Source: Rhizobacter sp. SG703 (lineage in GTDB: Bacteria; Pseudomonadota; Gammaproteobacteria; Burkholderiales; Burkholderiaceae_C). From it: a DNA stretch of 64,000 nt. The notes beneath the pieces are model-generated. The model searched no databases and had not been told where the DNA came from. It saw only the letters and a list, made by a program, of their open reading frames with translations. Made by a program: the position numbers and the translations under genes. This document shows positions 51,232 to 61,208 of this stretch, in pieces; position 1 is the stretch's first letter; the number at the start of each line of letters is the position of its first letter. The stretch covers positions 1 through 64,000 of the forward strand of contig NZ_JAAZQK010000009.1 in the NCBI RefSeq assembly GCF_012275445.1. The letters are read 5' to 3'.

Positions 51232-52362
51232 TCAGCCGACGAGACGGCCGTAGCGGTCGATCGCGATCAGGTCGACATAGCGCGAGCCGTGCGGGGTGCC
51301 GGCGAACTCGACCTTGTAGCCGCCCAGGTCGCTGCGCAGCCCGGCCAGCGAATCCTTCATGCGCGCGCGGTTCAGCGTGCCGGCCTTCGCGGCGGCCAGC
51401 GCCGCCTCGACCGCGATGCGCCCGCTGATGTAGCCCTCGAGCGTCGTGATGCCCAGCCGGGCGCCGTTGTTCAGCAGCGCCAGGTCGCGCTGGCATTGGG
51501 CGACCACGTTGACGCCCATCTGCGTCGGGCGCGGCACCACCATGCTCATCACGCAGCTCTGCTTGCGCGAGGTCAGCGTGTCGATCAGGTCCTGCCCGGC
51601 GAACGACGACGCGTAGAACAGCCCGGCGTACTTGCCGCGCACCAGGTGGTCGATGATCTTGCCGACCGGCCCGGCGTTGGCGGTGAACAGCACGCAGTCG
51701 AGGCGCGCGGCCAGCAGCTCGTTGGCGATGCCGTCGAACGACGCGGCGTTGCGGTCGATGCCGATCGACACCTTGGGCTGGATCGACAGCGCCGACAGCG
51801 CGGCGTTCATCGCCTCCATGTTGGCCTTCGAGGTGTCGTTCAGGTAGACGACGCCGATGCGCTGCATGCCGAAGTCCTTCACGTAGCCGACCATGCGCTT
51901 GTATTCGGCGTCGTAGCCGGCACGCACGTGGAAGGCCCCGCTGACGTTGCTGCCGCGGATGCCCATGTTGCCGCTGGCGGTGCCGAGCATCGCGATCTGC
52001 GCGTCCTCGATCACCGGCACGCAGGCTTCGGCGCCGGCGCCGCTGGTCAGGCCGATCAGCGCGGTCGAGCCGTTCTCGACCAGCTGCATCACGTTCTTCA
52101 TGCAGCGGCTGCGCACGCCGCCGTCGTCGAGCGTCTGCAGGTCGAAGTGAAGGCCGCTGGCGGCTTCGTTGGCGTTCGCCGCGGCGAAGGCGGCGGCGAT
52201 GCCGTTCTGCACGTCGCGGCCGTAGCTGGCCTGGCCACCGGTCAGCGAGGCCGACTGGCCGAAGCTGATGGTGCGGGCGCCGGCGGCGCGCGACGGCGCC
52301 AGCGGCAGGAGGCTCACGCCGGCAGCCCCGGAGGCGGCCAGCAACAGGTTTCTGCGCTTCAT
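51232..52362 (-). CDS. ABC-type solute-binding protein (Peripla_BP_6), copy 1
   Basis: A 376-residue paralogue of the next gene, alignable from end to end by eye: MKRRNLLLAASGAAGVSLLPLAPSRAAG signal, SFGQSASLTGGQASYGRDVQNGIAAAFAAANAN, TLDDGGVRSRCMKNVMQLVENGSTALIGLTSGAGAEACVPVIED, AFHVRAGYDAEYKRMVGYVKDFG, and the same C-terminal LIAIDRYGRLVG. The pair therefore arose by tandem duplication. AGGGAG lies 9 bp before ATG 52362; an ATG at 52368 is also possible. It heads a three-gene unit with its copy and the monohaem protein. The ligand is unknown. Confidence 0.88.
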   Translation of the reverse strand: MKRRNLLLAASGAAGVSLLPLAPSRAAGARTISFGQSASLTGGQASYGRDVQNGIAAAFAAANANEAASGLHFDLQTLDDGGVRSRCMKNVMQLVENGSTALIGLTSGAGAEACVPVIEDAQIAMLGTASGNMGIRGSNVSGAFHVRAGYDAEYKRMVGYVKDFGMQRIGVVYLNDTSKANMEAMNAALSALSIQPKVSIGIDRNAASFDGIANELLAARLDCVLFTANAGPVGKIIDHLVRGKYAGLFYASSFAGQDLIDTLTSRKQSCVMSMVVPRPTQMGVNVVAQCQRDLALLNNGARLGITTLEGYISGRIAVEAALAAAKAGTLNRARMKDSLAGLRSDLGGYKVEFAGTPHGSRYVDLIAIDRYGRLVG

Positions 52363-52381
52363 CTTCATCTCTCCCTGAGAC

Positions 52382-52398
52382 CACGTCATGGCGACGTG
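52382..52398. promoter_or_regulatory. Inverted repeat upstream of the tandem binding-protein genes
   Basis: CACGTC and GACGTG are perfect six-base inverted copies around ATGGC, 20 bp upstream of the first binding-protein start. The position fits an operator for this unit. No regulator gene is adjacent. Confidence 0.4.
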
Positions 52399-52539
52399 AT
52401 CGGGTTTCGACAAGCTGAAGCGGTGGCTGAAGCGGGCGTTGCCGGGGCTTACGTCGGTAGCACTTGGTTTCGCGCCGCTAGGTGAAAGCGAGCTTGAAAG
52501 TTCGCAAGGAGCTGACGTGAGCGCCTCTGCGTGGCACGT

Positions 52540-52818
52540 TCAACCGCCGGTGGCAATCGGTGCCTTCGTTTCGCGATCCGGTTCGGCGCGCTTCGGGCTG
52601 CGCTCGGCGGTGCGGGTGCTGGCGGAGGCCGGCGCGTCGTGGCGCATCGTGCCGGCGAACTCGCCGCCCATCGGCAGCGTGCCCTGGGCGCGGGCCTCGA
52701 TCAGTTCGGCGCGGACTTGTGCGCGGGTCTTCGGCGCGGCGGCGTCCTGGGCCATCGCGGCGGCGCTGCCGACGGCGAGGGCGACGGTGACGAAATAGGT
52801 GAGGGCGGTGCGGTTCAT
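52540..52818 (-). CDS. Exported DUF4148 protein
   Basis: A 92-residue protein. The signal peptide NRTALTYFVTVALAVGSAAAMAQD is cut near residue 24. It is followed by the DUF4148 core KTRAQVRAELIEARAQGTLPMGGEFAG, a short amphipathic segment very common in Burkholderiales exported proteins of unknown function. The remaining 35 residues are polar and probably disordered (RTAERSPKRAEPDRETKAP). GGAG lies seven bases before ATG 52818. Stand-alone gene. Confidence 0.88.
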   Translation of the reverse strand: MNRTALTYFVTVALAVGSAAAMAQDAAAPKTRAQVRAELIEARAQGTLPMGGEFAGTMRHDAPASASTRTAERSPKRAEPDRETKAPIATGG

Positions 52819-52973
52819 GGTTCACTCCATCGGGTCGGTTCGACGGCGACCTGTCGTCGATGGGGTGGACTGTGGCGATGCGCCGGCGCCAGCGACACCA
52901 CGATGCGACGAAGGGATCGCCGCGGTCGCGAAGCGTCGCCGGCACGACGCGAACGGTGGGCCTCAGCCACCCA

Positions 52974-54143
52974 TCAAGGCACCAGCGGCCCCAGCTGCTT
53001 CGCGAACGGGTAGCCCTGCAGCGCGTCGTTGTTGATCTGCCAGTCGAAGGCTCCGCGCACCTTCGGGTAGCGTGCCTTGATCTGTGTCCACACGCTGACC
53101 GCCGTCTCGATGGTTTCGTAGTTGTAGGCCTGCGGGTCGACGCCGAAGCCGATCACCACGTGCTCCGGGCCGAGCAGCGTCATCCACAGGTCCACGTTCG
53201 GCAGGATCCAGTTCGGGTCCGCGAGGTTCGGGCCGTCGTAGTACTGCGGCGCGCAGTAGTCCAGCGCGCCGGCGTCCAGCATGGCCTTGCAGAAGGCCTG
53301 GTCGACCTGGTTCCACGGGGCCGGCGGCGCCGAGATGATGAAGCCCGGGTGGCGGCGCTTCAGTTCCTTCGCGATCCAGATCATCTCGCCGGTGTCGGGC
53401 GACTGCGAACCCTCGAAGGTGTTGAAGTCCAGCCCGTCGAAGCCCTGCCACTGCGTGTACAGCGCATCGATGCTGTCGACGAAGGTGGTCGACTTGGCGC
53501 GGTCGGGGAAGGACATGCCGAAGCCGGCCCCGCCGACCGACAGGATGATCTTGCGCTTCTGCACGCTGCGCGCGTACTGCATGTCCTCGACCCAGTGCGT
53601 CCACGCACCGTTGCCGTCGGCCGGAGCCTGCCAGCGCACGTTGCCCGAGGTGTCGCCACCCGGCGGCGTCGCGGCGAACAGGTAGACGAGGTTGAAGTGC
53701 GGATCGATGTCGCGCAGCCGGATCGGCGAGCCGACCCACCACGGGTAGTAGCCGCCGACGATGGCGTTCGCTGCGGGCGCAGGTGCGGGGGCCGGTGCCG
53801 GAGAGGGCGCCGGAGCCGGTGCGGGGGCCGGCGCAGGCGCAGGGGCAGGCGCGGGTGCAGGCGAAGGCGCCGGTGCGTTGCCGCACGGCCCGTCGGTCAC
53901 CCACGGCTGCCCGCTGCCCGGCGGCCCGCTGTGCGGGTTCGGGTTCTCGTCGATCGTGCGGTAGGCCGCTGTGTAGTTGGTCAGGTTCTGGCTGGCGTGG
54001 CTGCCGCCGGCGTACGAGGTGCTGCGGTCCCACGCGGGCGCGCACACCGGGTTCGCGGCCGCCGCGGCGCCGGCGGCGAAGATCGCGCTGGCCGCGAGCA
54101 CCAGGTCGAACACGCGCGAACGTTGGAGGGAAGTCGAACTCAT
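52974..54143 (-). CDS. Secreted GH18 protein with chitin-binding module
   Basis: A 389-residue modular protein. A signal peptide (FDLVLAASAIFAAGAAAAAN, about residues 12-31) precedes a CBM5/12-like chitin-binding module at 32-88 (WDRSTSYAGGSHASQNLTNYTAAYRT...QPWVTDGPC). An Ala-Pro repeat linker (90-124) follows, then a GH18 barrel. The barrel has GYYPWWVG, IILSVGGAGFG and the active-site strand FDGLDFNTFE. The usual DGxDxDxE reads D236-G-L-D239-F-N241-T-F-E244, so the third acid is Asn and the Glu is displaced by one residue. APQYYD (298-303) supplies the substrate-contact Tyr/Asp. It probably acts on chitin or a related glycan, or may only bind it. Confidence 0.87.
   Translation of the reverse strand: MSSTSLQRSRVFDLVLAASAIFAAGAAAAANPVCAPAWDRSTSYAGGSHASQNLTNYTAAYRTIDENPNPHSGPPGSGQPWVTDGPCGNAPAPSPAPAPAPAPAPAPAPAPAPSPAPAPAPAPAANAIVGGYYPWWVGSPIRLRDIDPHFNLVYLFAATPPGGDTSGNVRWQAPADGNGAWTHWVEDMQYARSVQKRKIILSVGGAGFGMSFPDRAKSTTFVDSIDALYTQWQGFDGLDFNTFEGSQSPDTGEMIWIAKELKRRHPGFIISAPPAPWNQVDQAFCKAMLDAGALDYCAPQYYDGPNLADPNWILPNVDLWMTLLGPEHVVIGFGVDPQAYNYETIETAVSVWTQIKARYPKVRGAFDWQINNDALQGYPFAKQLGPLVP
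53764..53878. repeat. Ala-Pro-coding repeat (linker of the GH18 protein)
   Basis: On the coding (minus) strand this tract repeats GCNCCN-type hexamers that encode about 17 Ala-Pro units, interrupted twice by Ser. It forms an extended linker between the chitin-binding module and the barrel. Such tracts change length easily, so strain variation and assembly errors are likely here. Confidence 0.8.
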
Positions 54144-54376
54144 CGTTTTTCCTTTCAAACTGCAAAAGCGGTTGTCGGAAAAGCACGAGTCACGACATCG
54201 ACTGCAGCAGCGCCATGACCCGTGCTCAGGGCCGAGAAAGCAGACTGCCTTTCGATCGGAAAATCGATCGTATAACCATTTAAATACCAATAAGTTCCAA
54301 TTGGCTACCACGTGCAACGGCATCGTGGCGGACGCAGCAGGGAGACACGCTGCGTCCGCCACCGCTCACGAGGCGC
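54144..54376. promoter_or_regulatory. A+T-rich region between the receptor and GH18 genes
   Basis: A 233-bp gap with no gene. The segment 54240-54310 is unusually A+T-rich and holds two CGATCG hexamers six bases apart (54254-54271). On the minus strand TTGGAA and TTATAC near 54276-54300 could be a promoter for the GH18 gene, although the spacing is 19 bp. The end next to the receptor gene contains GCTGCGTCCGCC-like inverted segments (54325-54362: GTGGCGGACGCAGC and GCTGCGTCCGCCAC) that form a long stem suited to a terminator for the receptor gene. Confidence 0.5.
54323..54364 (-). terminator. Strong inverted repeat after the TonB-receptor gene
   Basis: GTGGCGGACGCAGC and GCTGCGTCCGCCAC are perfect 14-base inverted copies separated by about 12 bases. 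The element lies directly downstream of the receptor stop codon on the minus strand. A long GC-rich stem in this place is a probable transcription terminator, although no clear T-run follows within a few bases. Confidence 0.65.
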
Positions 54377-56491
54377 TCAGAAGCTGACGCGCACGCCCGT
54401 CTTGATCGACCGCCCCGGCAGCGGCGACAGGTCCCGCACCGTCTGCACCGTCGATGCGCTGTAGGCCAGCTTGTCGCCCAGGTTGCCGAGCTTCAGGAAC
54501 CACAGCGCATCGCTGGTGCCGATCGCGAAATGCCGCGCGAGCGAGGCGTTGACCAGCGTGTAGCCGCCGGTCGGCACGTCGGTCGACGGCACGCGGTCCT
54601 GCTTCGCGGCGCCGTCCACCTCCAGGCGCGCGCTCCACGGCCCGCTGTCGATGTCCAGCCCGACCAGCGCCCGCAGTGGCGCCACGCGCGGCAGCGCCTC
54701 GCCGGTGTCGAGGTTGGTCGCCCGCGTGTAGTCGAGCTTGCCGTCCAGGCCCAGCGTCCAGCCGTCCTGCCGCAGCAGGCGGTGCTTGCCGTTGATCTCG
54801 ATGCCGTTCAGCCGTGCGCGCACCGCGCGGAACGCGTATTCGGGGAACGACTCGGGGCCGTCGTCGCCGTCGGCCTCGATCTGCTGCCCGGTCGCCTCCA
54901 GCGAAATGAAGCGCGAGAAGCGCGTGCTGAAGGCGCCCAGGCGCAGCTCGTTGCCGTCGTCCTTCCACGCGAGCGCGACGTCGATGTTGTTGCCGCGCTC
55001 GACGCCCAGGTTCGCGTCGCCGCGCTCGAACGCGCCGGTCGCCGCATGCACGCCGTTCGCATACAGCTCGAACGAGGTCGGCGCGCGTTCGGTGTAGCTC
55101 AGCGATCCGCTCAGCGACCAGGTCGGCGTCAGCTTGTAGACGTTCGCGAGCGACGCGCTGCGCACCGGAAAACTCCGCGCATCGGCCGCCCCGAACTTCG
55201 GCTCGGCCGCATCGGCGGCGTCGCCGTCCGATGTGATGCGCGCATGCTCCACGCGCAACCCTGCGGTCAGCGTGCCGCCGCTCCAGCTCAGGTCCTCGAG
55301 CGCGAACAGTGCCTGCCGCTTGGTGCGCGTGCTCGGCACGAAGGCCTCGTCGCCGAGGGCCGAGAAATCGAAGTCCTCGACCTGCACACCGACCACGCCT
55401 TGCACCGGGCCGATCGCCGCGTGCGTGGCTTCCACCCGCAGCTCGTCGCCCGAGGTCTTGAAGGTCGTGCCCACCGCGCCGGTGCCGGTGTCGACCTCCT
55501 GGTGCTGGTAGCGGGTGTGGTTGAAGCTCGCGCGCAGGCCGGTGAACGGGCCGTCCAGCCGCTTCACTTCGCCGGCCAGGCCGACGTGGTCGCGCTTCAT
55601 GTCGATGTCGACGTCCGGCTCGGCGACCGCGCCGTAGGTGCTGCGGTAGGTGTCGACCGACAGGCCGACGTAGCCCTGGTCGAAGAACAGCGAGCCGCCG
55701 ACCGCGCCGCCATGCGTGTCGCTCGCCGACGCGCGCACGCGCTTCGTCTCCGGCTGGTCCTCGCCGTCGGCGCGCGGCGTGAAGCGCGGCACGTGCAGGT
55801 CCGAGGTCTTGCGGCCGAAGGCATCGACATGCAGCCCGAACTGGCCGTTGCCGGTCTCCAGCAGCGCCGCGCCGCCGCGCTCGGCATCGGCGCCGCCGAC
55901 CCGCACTTCGGCCGAGCCGCCCAGCGCGGTCAGCGGGCTCGACGGAATGCGGTTGTCCAGCGTGTTGACGACGCCGCCGACGGCGCTGCCGCCATACAGC
56001 AGCGCGCCGGGGCCGCGCAGCACCTCGATGCGGTCGGCGATCAGCGGATCGATCGGCACCGCATGGTCGAAGCTCAGGCTCGACGCGTCGAGCGAACCGC
56101 CGGCATTGCTGAGCATGCGCACGCGGTCGCCATCCAGACCGCGGATCACCGGCCGGTTGGCGTTCGGGCCGAAGTAGGTGGACGACACGCCGGGCGTGCC
56201 GTTCAGCGTCTCGCCGATCGAGCTGCCGCGGCGCAGCGTCAGTTCATCGCCGGTCAGCACCGAGACCGGCACGGCGACCTCGCTGCGGCCGAGCGGGTTG
56301 CCGGTGATCACCACCTTGTCGAGCCGGGTGGGGGCGCTGGCCGCGGCGGCGGGCGCGACAGCCGCCGCCGCGGTCGATGCGGCGGGTGCGGCATCGGCAT
56401 CGGAGGAGGTGGACTGCGCGAACGCGACGGACGAGAAGGCGAGGGAGATGGCCACGGACACGGCGTGGCGCTTCGAGACGAGCGAATTCAT
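54377..56491 (-). CDS. TonB-dependent outer-membrane receptor (ZnuD-like)
   Basis: A 704-residue receptor. The signal peptide VSVAISLAFSSVAFAQS is followed by an Ala-rich spacer. A TonB-box-like KVVITGN leads into the plug domain (about residues 58-180), with IGETLNGTPGVSSTYFGPNANRPVIRGLDGDRVRML and RIEVLRGPGALLYGGSAVGGVVN. A 22-strand beta-barrel fills the rest and ends in the outer-membrane signature phenylalanine (GVRVSF). The plug text resembles the zinc receptor ZnuD, so a metal ligand is plausible but not proved. GGAAG precedes ATG 56491. It is the second gene after a small His-containing membrane protein. Confidence 0.9.
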   Translation of the reverse strand: MNSLVSKRHAVSVAISLAFSSVAFAQSTSSDADAAPAASTAAAAVAPAAAASAPTRLDKVVITGNPLGRSEVAVPVSVLTGDELTLRRGSSIGETLNGTPGVSSTYFGPNANRPVIRGLDGDRVRMLSNAGGSLDASSLSFDHAVPIDPLIADRIEVLRGPGALLYGGSAVGGVVNTLDNRIPSSPLTALGGSAEVRVGGADAERGGAALLETGNGQFGLHVDAFGRKTSDLHVPRFTPRADGEDQPETKRVRASASDTHGGAVGGSLFFDQGYVGLSVDTYRSTYGAVAEPDVDIDMKRDHVGLAGEVKRLDGPFTGLRASFNHTRYQHQEVDTGTGAVGTTFKTSGDELRVEATHAAIGPVQGVVGVQVEDFDFSALGDEAFVPSTRTKRQALFALEDLSWSGGTLTAGLRVEHARITSDGDAADAAEPKFGAADARSFPVRSASLANVYKLTPTWSLSGSLSYTERAPTSFELYANGVHAATGAFERGDANLGVERGNNIDVALAWKDDGNELRLGAFSTRFSRFISLEATGQQIEADGDDGPESFPEYAFRAVRARLNGIEINGKHRLLRQDGWTLGLDGKLDYTRATNLDTGEALPRVAPLRALVGLDIDSGPWSARLEVDGAAKQDRVPSTDVPTGGYTLVNASLARHFAIGTSDALWFLKLGNLGDKLAYSASTVQTVRDLSPLPGRSIKTGVRVSF

Positions 56492-56578
56492 GGGGAAACT
56501 TCCGGCAAAGCTGATGAAGCCGGGGCCGGCGCGCGCACGATGCGCAGCCGGGCCCGGTGACGAACCTCGAAAGGCGGA

Positions 56579-56962
56579 TCAGCTCAGGGAAGGGGGCCCG
56601 CGGGCAAGAAAGCCCGAGGATTGCGTGGCGATGTGCCAGCCGCGGTGCAGCGCCACCGGCGCCTGCGCGAACTCGACGGCCGCGAACACCGGTGCCATCG
56701 CGTGCAGCGCATCGCCATGGGTCAACTGGTCGTAGACGTCGCAGTCGCCGCCGTGCTGGTGGCCGGCGAACAGCTTGGCCACCCAGCCGGCATCGGCCGC
56801 CTTCGCCAGCGTGGCGGTCGACGCCGTGCCCGGTGCATGCCGCATGTGCGCGATGCCGTGCATCAGACCCAGCGCCTGCGCGAGCACGAGCGACACGAGC
56901 AGCACGGCCGCGAAGGCGATGCGGCGCGAGGCACGGGTGAGGGCGAAGGCGGGGTGGGACAT
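56579..56962 (-). CDS. Small membrane protein upstream of the TonB receptor
   Basis: A 127-residue protein. One N-terminal hydrophobic helix ([26 protein letters not shown]) may be an anchor or an uncleaved signal. A segment rich in His, Asp and Cys ([31 protein letters not shown]) follows and could bind a metal ion. A short C-terminal tail reads [16 protein letters not shown]. Small proteins of this design often precede TonB-dependent receptors in beta-proteobacteria. The gap to the receptor gene is 87 bp on the same strand. The role in metal uptake is inference from context. Confidence 0.65.
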   Translation of the reverse strand: MSHPAFALTRASRRIAFAAVLLVSLVLAQALGLMHGIAHMRHAPGTASTATLAKAADAGWVAKLFAGHQHGGDCDVYDQLTHGDALHAMAPVFAAVEFAQAPVALHRGWHIATQSSGFLARGPPSLS

Positions 56963-57036
56963 CAGGGACGGATGGCGCGAAGGCCGCGAGCATAGCAAAC
57001 GGTGACAAATCCGCCCGGTGGCCGGCCGATGACCGT

Positions 57037-59445
<2,409 letters not shown>

Positions 59446-59503
59446 GCCGCGGCCGGCGAATCAAGGCACCATGCGGTCCGACACTCCACTGAGGAACCCA
59501 GCG

Positions 59504-60037
59504 ATGAACACACGTCTTCGACCCCTCGCGCTCGCCCTGATGCTCGGCAGCGCCGCGCTGCTCGGCGCCTGCGCCCATGCGCCCGGCCCGAGCGCCACGG
59601 CGACCCTGCTGCCCACCACCGGCAATGCCGCGGTCGGCGTCGTCACCTTCCAGATGGTCGACGACCGGGTGCTCGTCAAGGGCAAGGTGCGCGGCCTGAA
59701 GCCGAACCAGGACCACGGCTTCCATGCGCACGAGAAGGGCGATTGCTCCAGCGGCGACGGCATGAGCACCGGCGGCCACTTCAACCCGACCGGCAAGCCG
59801 CACGGCTCGCCGCTGGGTGACCACCATGCCGGCGACATGCCGGCGATCACCGCCGACGCGAACGGCGTCGCCGACTTCGAGTTCATGCTGAGCGGCGTGA
59901 CCATCGGCTCCGGCCCGACCGACCTGGTCGGCCATGGCTTGATCGTGCATGCCAGCCAGGACGACTACGCGACGCAGCCGACCGGCAACTCCGGCGCCCG
60001 CATCGCCTGCGGCGTCATCAAACAAGACCCGCACTGA
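59504..60037 (+). CDS. sodC: Cu,Zn superoxide dismutase, lipoprotein
   Basis: A 177-residue periplasmic superoxide dismutase. The N-terminus (LALALMLGSAALLGACAH) ends in a lipobox, so Cys23 should be lipidated and the enzyme membrane-anchored. Metal ligands are all visible: GFHAHEKGDCSS (Cu histidines and the disulfide Cys), GGHFNPTGKPHG, HHAGDMP (zinc Asp), and GHGLIVHASQDDY. The second disulfide Cys is in GARIACGVI. It removes superoxide outside the cytoplasm and complements AhpCF. GAGGAA precedes ATG 59504. A family B hairpin follows four bases after the stop. Confidence 0.95.
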   Translation: MNTRLRPLALALMLGSAALLGACAHAPGPSATATLLPTTGNAAVGVVTFQMVDDRVLVKGKVRGLKPNQDHGFHAHEKGDCSSGDGMSTGGHFNPTGKPHGSPLGDHHAGDMPAITADANGVADFEFMLSGVTIGSGPTDLVGHGLIVHASQDDYATQPTGNSGARIACGVIKQDPH

Positions 60038-60040
60038 CCG

Positions 60041-60061
60041 TAGCCCGGACGCCAATCCGGG
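60041..60061. repeat. CCCGGA hairpin, repeat family B, copy 2
   Basis: TAGCCCGGACGCCAATCCGG plus one G forms a CCCGGA/TCCGGG stem with a short loop directly after sodC. Shares the TAGCCCGGA start with the copy at 63775. Confidence 0.7.
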
Positions 60062-60083
60062 TTTCGCGGCTGAACGACGCCCG

Positions 60084-61145
60084 ATGAAAGCCCTGCTCGT
60101 CGCTGCCGGCCCGAAAGCGCGCGAACACCTGCGCCGCGACGGGCTGCGCCCGCAAGACGTGCGCGCGATCCCGGCGGCGGCCGGCGGCCCCAAGGGCCTG
60201 GCGCTGAACCACCTCGACCGCTTCCTGTTCGGCGACTGGCTGCCGCGCAGCGACCACACGGTGCACCTGCTCGGCGCGTCGATCGGCGCGTGGCGCATGG
60301 CGACCGGCTGCCTCGACGACCCGGCGCGCGAACTGGCGCAGATGGCGGCCGACTACATCGGCCAGCAGTACGAACACGCACCCGGCAAGCAGCCGACCGC
60401 CACACACGTGAGCCAGGTGTTCGCCGACAACCTGGTGCGCCAGTTCGGCGCGCGCGAGGCGCAGGTGCTGCAGCATCGGCGCTTCCGGCTGCATGTGTTC
60501 ACCAGCCGCGGCCGGCATGTGCTGGGCCGGCAGGGACGGCTGCGCACGCCCGTCGGCTACCTGGGCGCGTTCGCGGCCAATGCGCTGAGCCGCCGTGCGA
60601 TGGGGGGCTGGCTGGAGCGCGTGGTGTTTTCCGACCCGCGCGATGCGTTGCCGCTGTCGCTCACCGACTATCGCACGCACACCGCCGCGCTCGATGCGTC
60701 GAACCTGCGCGCGAGCATCCTCGCGAGCTGCTCGATCCCGTTCTGGCTCGACGCGGTGAACGACATCCCCGGCGGCCCGGCCGGCGCCTACTGGGACGGC
60801 GGCATCACCGACTACCACCTGCACCTCGACTACGCGTCGATGCACGACGGGCTGGCGCTGTACCCGCACTTCCAGAAGACGGTGGTGCCGGGCTGGCTCG
60901 ACAAGGGCTTCAAGCGCCGCCACCGCGCCAGCGCGAAGCTCGACAACCTGATCGTGCTGTACCCGAACCCGGCCTGGATCGCGACGCTGCCGAACGGCAA
61001 GCTGCCCGACCGGGCCGACTTCAAGGCCTGGGGCGACGACGTGGCCGGGCGGCAGGCGGCCTGGACCCGTGCGGTGCACGAAAGCGAACGCCTGCGTGAC
61101 GATTTCGAGAAATGGCTGGACCGCCCCGAGGCCGACCCGCTGTAG
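60084..61145 (+). CDS. Patatin-like phospholipase
   Basis: A 353-residue cytoplasmic protein of the patatin family. The nucleophile motif GASIGAWR (GxSxG, Ser66) follows the glycine-rich oxyanion segment AAAGGPKGLAL (31-41). The catalytic dyad aspartate is in AYWDGGITDYHL (the DGG motif). RASILASCSIPFW and the substrate-pocket segment are typical. There is no signal peptide. The expected activity is acyl-ester hydrolysis of phospholipids or related lipids. The start ATG 60084 has no Shine-Dalgarno sequence; an open frame extends upstream across the sodC end but is not protein-like. Confidence 0.88.
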   Translation: MKALLVAAGPKAREHLRRDGLRPQDVRAIPAAAGGPKGLALNHLDRFLFGDWLPRSDHTVHLLGASIGAWRMATGCLDDPARELAQMAADYIGQQYEHAPGKQPTATHVSQVFADNLVRQFGAREAQVLQHRRFRLHVFTSRGRHVLGRQGRLRTPVGYLGAFAANALSRRAMGGWLERVVFSDPRDALPLSLTDYRTHTAALDASNLRASILASCSIPFWLDAVNDIPGGPAGAYWDGGITDYHLHLDYASMHDGLALYPHFQKTVVPGWLDKGFKRRHRASAKLDNLIVLYPNPAWIATLPNGKLPDRADFKAWGDDVAGRQAAWTRAVHESERLRDDFEKWLDRPEADPL

Positions 61146-61195
61146 GACGTTGTACCGGGCGGGAAACCCGGCCCGGAAACGCCACTGCGCTCCCC

Positions 61196-61201
61196 TAAAA
61201 T
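61196..61201 (+). promoter_or_regulatory. -10-like box directly before the chorismatase gene
   Basis: TAAAAT lies seven bases before ATG 61209 and there is no ribosome-binding site. The best local match to a -10 element in the intergenic gap; no good -35 is seen. Confidence 0.4.
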
Positions 61202-61208
61202 TCGGCCG

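Noticed and set aside
56963-57036. Possible Zur box upstream of the small membrane protein and ZnuD-like receptor
   Set aside because: No sequence close to the Zur consensus palindrome was found.
61146-61195. GGGCGGGAAACCCGGCCC hairpin as a patatin-gene terminator
   Set aside because: The stem is short and ambiguous, with no T-run.
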